NCBI RefSeq assembly: GCF_000430685.1 | Contig: NZ_KE387195.1 | Location: forward strand, 37,037-81,707 | Source: Tuberibacillus calidus DSM 17572 | GTDB lineage: Bacteria; Bacillota; Bacilli; Bacillales; Sporolactobacillaceae | DNA length: 44,671 nt | Direction: 5' to 3' | In this document: positions 41,933-44,671 of the stretch, piece by piece | How positions within the stretch are numbered: the stretch's first letter is position 1 | Layout of the letters: each line of letters begins with the position of its first letter | Notes under the pieces: model-generated | Told to the model about the DNA's origin: nothing | Seen by the model: only the letters and a program-made list of their open reading frames with translations | The model's database searches: none | Position numbers and translations under genes: made by a program

Positions 41933-42706
41933 CTATTTTTTCTTTAACGGTTGATCGGGCAAGGTAATGGACGCATTATTACCGCCGTTGCTCCAATACA
42001 TAGGTACTTTCCCGGGATAGAAGAAAGAAGCAAACGGTATATCGGATTTGACAGTAATCGGTTTTGAGCCAACGGGGATGACGACTTGCACGTCCACTTC
42101 AACGTGCAAAGAAATTTCGACATACACATTATTGATGCCGACCTGTTTCAGAAACCGTTTGATATTTGTCCGCGTATTACTGATCACTTGAAACTTTACG
42201 GGGACTTGAGGCCCGAGATTAGCAAGCAGCACATTATTCGTGGCCTCTCCTAGCGGAATGTATGTAATGACACCTTTTTCTCCGCTTGGGACTTTCATTT
42301 GATCGCTTGTCGTGTAGATCGGCCTATCCCCTTCTTCAATGGCCCTTAAATATTCCTGAACGTCCTGCGTCGTTCCTGTCAGCAGTCGGTTGATAATATA
42401 AGTATTTAAGTTAATGTTTGTGATTTCTCCGTTATCATTTTTTTCGATGTCCACTAAACTATAAAGTCCATTTTTATCAATATATTTTTGCATTTCATTG
42501 ACTTCTTTATTTTTAACACCATAGTTAATGGCATACTGGGCGATTTGCCTCGTTTTCGTCTCGGCAATATTCATGAGCACAGGTTTGATGCCTTCGTTGA
42601 TGATCCACAATCCCCAAAGGGTAACCCCGATAAACACTATAACTGAAAAAACAAAGACATGGCGAAACGGTATGTTCCGGCGCGGTTTCAGCGACGTTTT
42701 CGGCAA
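41933..42706 (-). CDS. yunB: Sporulation protein YunB
   Basis: About 257 residues from a TTG at 42706 (LPKTSLKPRRN), with GGAGGTG 6 bases upstream; upstream codons lack a signal. One N-terminal transmembrane helix (about 16-36) and an extracytoplasmic body with AETKTRQIAQYAINYGV and ITYIPLGEATNNVLLANLGP, FQVISNTRTNIKR typical of YunB. It is required for normal sporulation in B. subtilis and expressed under sigma E. Confidence 0.93.
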   Translation of the reverse strand: MPKTSLKPRRNIPFRHVFVFSVIVFIGVTLWGLWIINEGIKPVLMNIAETKTRQIAQYAINYGVKNKEVNEMQKYIDKNGLYSLVDIEKNDNGEITNINLNTYIINRLLTGTTQDVQEYLRAIEEGDRPIYTTSDQMKVPSGEKGVITYIPLGEATNNVLLANLGPQVPVKFQVISNTRTNIKRFLKQVGINNVYVEISLHVEVDVQVVIPVGSKPITVKSDIPFASFFYPGKVPMYWSNGGNNASITLPDQPLKKK

Positions 42707-42833
42707 ATCAACACCTCCATCCAGGCATCCCATAAGCATGTATATGCTTGTCGAACCCGGATTACGCGTGTTTTTTCACACAGAGTTCCTGTTTTAATGC
42801 CACCTGTTGAAGCCGCCGTTCACCGACAATCCG

Positions 42834-42865
42834 TAAAAAAATGAGCCGGCCTTGTCTTAGCCGGC
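42834..42865 (-). terminator. yunC terminator
   Basis: GCCGGC (42845-42850 and 42860-42865) forms the core of a stem followed on the minus strand by TCATTTTTTT, 20 bases past the yunC stop. Confidence 0.85.
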
Positions 42866-42885
42866 GAGATTTCGGTTAGGGCGTC

Positions 42886-43203
42886 CTAATTGATTTGGTT
42901 TGCTTCCATTTTTAAAAGCGCGTCACGGCCGGTCATCCCTTTTTCTATGCCAATATTTTCGGCCTCAATCGTGACCGACTCGAGCGGAGCATCTAAAAGC
43001 TGTTCAATCGTGCGAACGCCGACCGCCCGCCCTGCAATGATTTTTCGGTCTCTTAATTTTTCGTTAAGTAAAGCAACGTCAAGGGCACCGCACATGATAT
43101 AGCCCACATCGTTATAGACAGCCATCAGCTTCGTCTTCGGAAGCTCGACGGTCACAGCCGTAAACGGCTTTCCGCCAATAAACATCGGCTCAACACTAAT
43201 CAT
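42886..43203 (-). CDS. yunC: YunC (DUF1805) protein
   Basis: 105 residues from ATG at 43203 with GAAGGAGGG upstream. DUF1805 hallmarks: YNDVGYIMCGALDVALLNEKL and RAVGVRTIEQLLDAPL. Conserved small cytoplasmic protein of unknown function, next to yunB as in Bacillus. Confidence 0.92.
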   Translation of the reverse strand: MISVEPMFIGGKPFTAVTVELPKTKLMAVYNDVGYIMCGALDVALLNEKLRDRKIIAGRAVGVRTIEQLLDAPLESVTIEAENIGIEKGMTGRDALLKMEANQIN

Positions 43204-43422
43204 CAAAAGCCCTCCTTCGACCATTAGTTTATTGACCGTTGAGTGGAAATGTGACCTCTTAACTCGTATAACTTATAAGCGTATTCATAATATTATTTTG
43301 GATCGGTTGATATAACCGTTTATGGTCACTCCTGTTATATACATATAAATCCCTAGGCCGACATCACATGAGCATACATCTGGTCATCTACAAGTAAATG
43401 ATTCTCACCTTTTAACAGACAT

Positions 43423-43448
43423 AAAAAAACCGGGCCATTAGAGACCCG
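43423..43448 (-). terminator. Terminator of the thioredoxin-like gene
   Basis: CGGG/CCCG stem flanked by GTTTTTTTAT on the minus strand. It overlaps the stop codon of the gene at 43438. Confidence 0.75.
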
Positions 43449-44001
43449 ATAAAGTTTCTTTAAATTCATCGACGATTAGCTGCTGATACGCCATGCCTTC
43501 CCCATATCTTTTATGTATTTCGGCATAGACTTCTTGAACTTTTTCCTTATATTCATCGGATTCGCGCGGAAGATTCAGCGCTTTAAACTTAGCCATTGGT
43601 TCTTGAATATAAGCAGGGCGCGGTCCCCACCGATGAATGACATCGCCGTCCGGCGTGACGAGTAAGACGACCGGAATCGATTTTCCACCATACAGCAAAA
43701 ATTTATTGATGAGTTCTTCATTTTCTTCAAGAATGAAAACCTCAACGGGGATTTTGGCTGTCTCCATGATTCTAAGAACAACCGGCATATTATGGACGAC
43801 ATCCCCGCACCAATCCGATGCGATGATCGCACAACGCAGTTCTTTTGTATTGCTAAAGTCAGAAAAGAATTTTTCATCGTCTTCTTTCCAAGTAAAACCT
43901 TGATAATAGCTTTGAAACTGATCCTGGTTTTTGGACATCCAATCCATGAATGCCTTGGGTGTAATGCCTTTTCCGAGCCATTTTCCGATGTTTTCACCCA
44001 T
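43438..44001 (-). CDS. Thioredoxin-fold protein (Thioredoxin_9-like)
   Basis: 187 residues from ATG at 44001 (MGENIGKW), preceded by GGGAGGG. The central domain (about 45-150) is thioredoxin-like: IIASDWCGDVVHNMPVV, with a single active-site cysteine (WCGD in place of WCGPC), a beta-helix pattern around VEVFILEENEE and the cis-Pro loop in KSIPVVLLV. Such W-C-G-D proteins occur in many Bacilli. Their function is not established; a disulfide isomerase role is unlikely with one Cys. Confidence 0.82.
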   Translation of the reverse strand: MGENIGKWLGKGITPKAFMDWMSKNQDQFQSYYQGFTWKEDDEKFFSDFSNTKELRCAIIASDWCGDVVHNMPVVLRIMETAKIPVEVFILEENEELINKFLLYGGKSIPVVLLVTPDGDVIHRWGPRPAYIQEPMAKFKALNLPRESDEYKEKVQEVYAEIHKRYGEGMAYQQLIVDEFKETLSGL

Positions 44002-44478
44002 AATGATCCCTCCCAATTATGAGCTTAAATCTCCTGGCCAGGCTGAGTTTCACCTTTCAATCCTATTATCGGTGTTTAAAAATATCGTTGCAAGGGATTG
44101 CGCTTACAATCCTTTTTAAAAGAGAACGGAGTAAATTGCCTGTAGAAAAGGACATATCATTATGCCGGGCGAAACAAATGATAGGAAAACTTTTCTCGAG
44201 TTATACTTCGAAAATTCCGAATCATTCCCATATGGCGGTAAATTTATAAAAAGTGACGGTAAACAGCCGAAATCCGGCGGTAAATAATCAAAATCCGACG
44301 GTAAACACCCGAAACACGGCGGTAAATACACTGACTTTGCAAATAAATGTTTTTAAACGGTAATGTAAATAAAATTTTACAAAAAAGGTATTTTTTATTA
44401 GACATTTATAAGAAAAACTCCTAATGTAGAGATATAATAGACAAGTTACCCAAAAACCTCTACAAAAGGAGCATTAAC
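44002..44478. other. Intergenic with 21-bp repeats and transposase leader
   Basis: Gene-free. It contains the 21-bp repeat array (44234-44330) and, right of it, an AT-rich leader with a -10 element TATAAT at 44433-44438 that probably serves the transposase gene at 44479. No clear -35 element was found. Confidence 0.5.
44234..44330. repeat. 21-bp tandem repeat, five copies
   Basis: GGCGGTAAA or GACGGTAAA begins at 44234, 44255, 44276, 44297 and 44318, a constant period of 21. The spacer part (about CAnCCGAAAnC) is partly conserved. Because 21 is seven codons, one frame on the minus strand reads as a heptad repeat (YLPPDFGCLPS), but no gene signals support it. Confidence 0.92.
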
Positions 44479-44671
44479 ATGGGTAACAGTATACCAGAAG
44501 AAACCGTTATTGAAAAGTGTCTTAAGATTTTGGATGTTGCTCTCTATCGGCATCCTTACCGCGATCACGGATCCAAAAAACTTTTAACAGGGAAAGCTAT
44601 TTTACTTCTCGTCGATGCCCAACTTCGCCAATATGACTCCCTTTGGGAGATTTCAGAAAACCTTAGAGCCA
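44479..44671 (+). CDS. IS4-like transposase, N-terminal part (cut by window edge)
   Basis: First 64 codons of an ORF starting ATGGGTAACAG with AAAGGAG upstream. The peptide KLLTGKAILLLVDAQLRQYD, then SLWEISENLRA, matches the N-terminal domain of IS4-family transposases. The rest lies outside the window, so integrity is unknown. Confidence 0.75.
   Translation, partial: MGNSIPEETVIEKCLKILDVALYRHPYRDHGSKKLLTGKAILLLVDAQLRQYDSLWEISENLRA

Noticed and set aside
44234-44330. CRISPR array
   Set aside because: Units are contiguous with no unique spacers of 30-40 bp, and no cas genes are nearby. The same applies to the 25-bp array at 31887.
44116-44331. Heptad-repeat protein on the minus strand
   Set aside because: Produced by the 21-bp repeat; no ribosome binding site and no continuation beyond the array.

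Overview
The window reads as a chromosomal stretch of an endospore-forming Firmicute of the order Bacillales. The right half carries the conserved Bacillus yut/yun neighbourhood: a YutM-type Fe-S carrier, dapF, yuzB, yuzD, yutI, yutH, yutG, yutF, yutE, yutD, yutC, lytH, yunB and yunC. Several of these are sporulation or spore-coat genes. Ribosome binding sites are strong GGAGG types, and TTG and GTG starts are frequent. The left half is AT-richer accessory DNA full of insertion-sequence relics. The genus cannot be fixed from the sequence alone.

Left accessory region (1-14.8 kb). It holds two unrelated peptide-toxin loci. The first (1.1-3.8 kb, minus strand) is an sdpABC-type cannibalism-toxin operon: SdpA-like, SdpB-like and an SdpC-like precursor. 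Downstream of a 15-bp perfect hairpin lies a DCC-family thiol oxidoreductase, then a small membrane protein. The SdpC-like toxin region has only one of the two cysteines of the B. subtilis peptide, and no SdpI/SdpR is present. The second (9.3-13.8 kb) is a lactococcin-972-type bacteriocin with its DUF1430-type permease and ATPase, a small membrane-anchored protein and a divergent LuxR-type response regulator. Around them lie an OB-fold/DUF4352-like lipoprotein with a second partial copy at the window edge, a group IIC intron relic placed exactly behind that gene's terminator, a NucS-like/DUF5655 protein, small membrane proteins and IS21 and IS1182-like relics.

Defence island (14.1-25.3 kb, minus strand, very AT-rich). 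It contains a complete type I restriction-modification system (hsdM-hsdS-hsdR), a standalone Abi/UG-type reverse transcriptase directly behind hsdR, an IS21 istA relic, a fusion of an apparent double PH-like region with an Mrr-type nuclease, the 3' end of a YgjP-like metalloprotease gene, and an unrecognised 237-residue protein.

Core region (26.4-44 kb). yutM is followed by modAB (no modC), dapF, a CPFC zinc-ribbon-like protein, yuzB and yuzD, divergent yutI, a 2-hydroxyacid dehydrogenase, yutH, yutG, yutF, yutE, a DUF3905 protein, yutD, yutC, lytH, yunB, yunC and a thioredoxin-fold protein. The right edge enters an IS4-like transposase.

The most unusual feature of the core is its intergenic DNA. 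Two genes (yutG and lytH) are followed by tandem copies of their own 3' ends, several of which keep the reading frame and stop codon. A 155-bp hairpin-rich repeat occurs as two inverted-orientation arrays about 10 kb apart. Further arrays have periods of 143, 144, 107, 25 and 21 bp.
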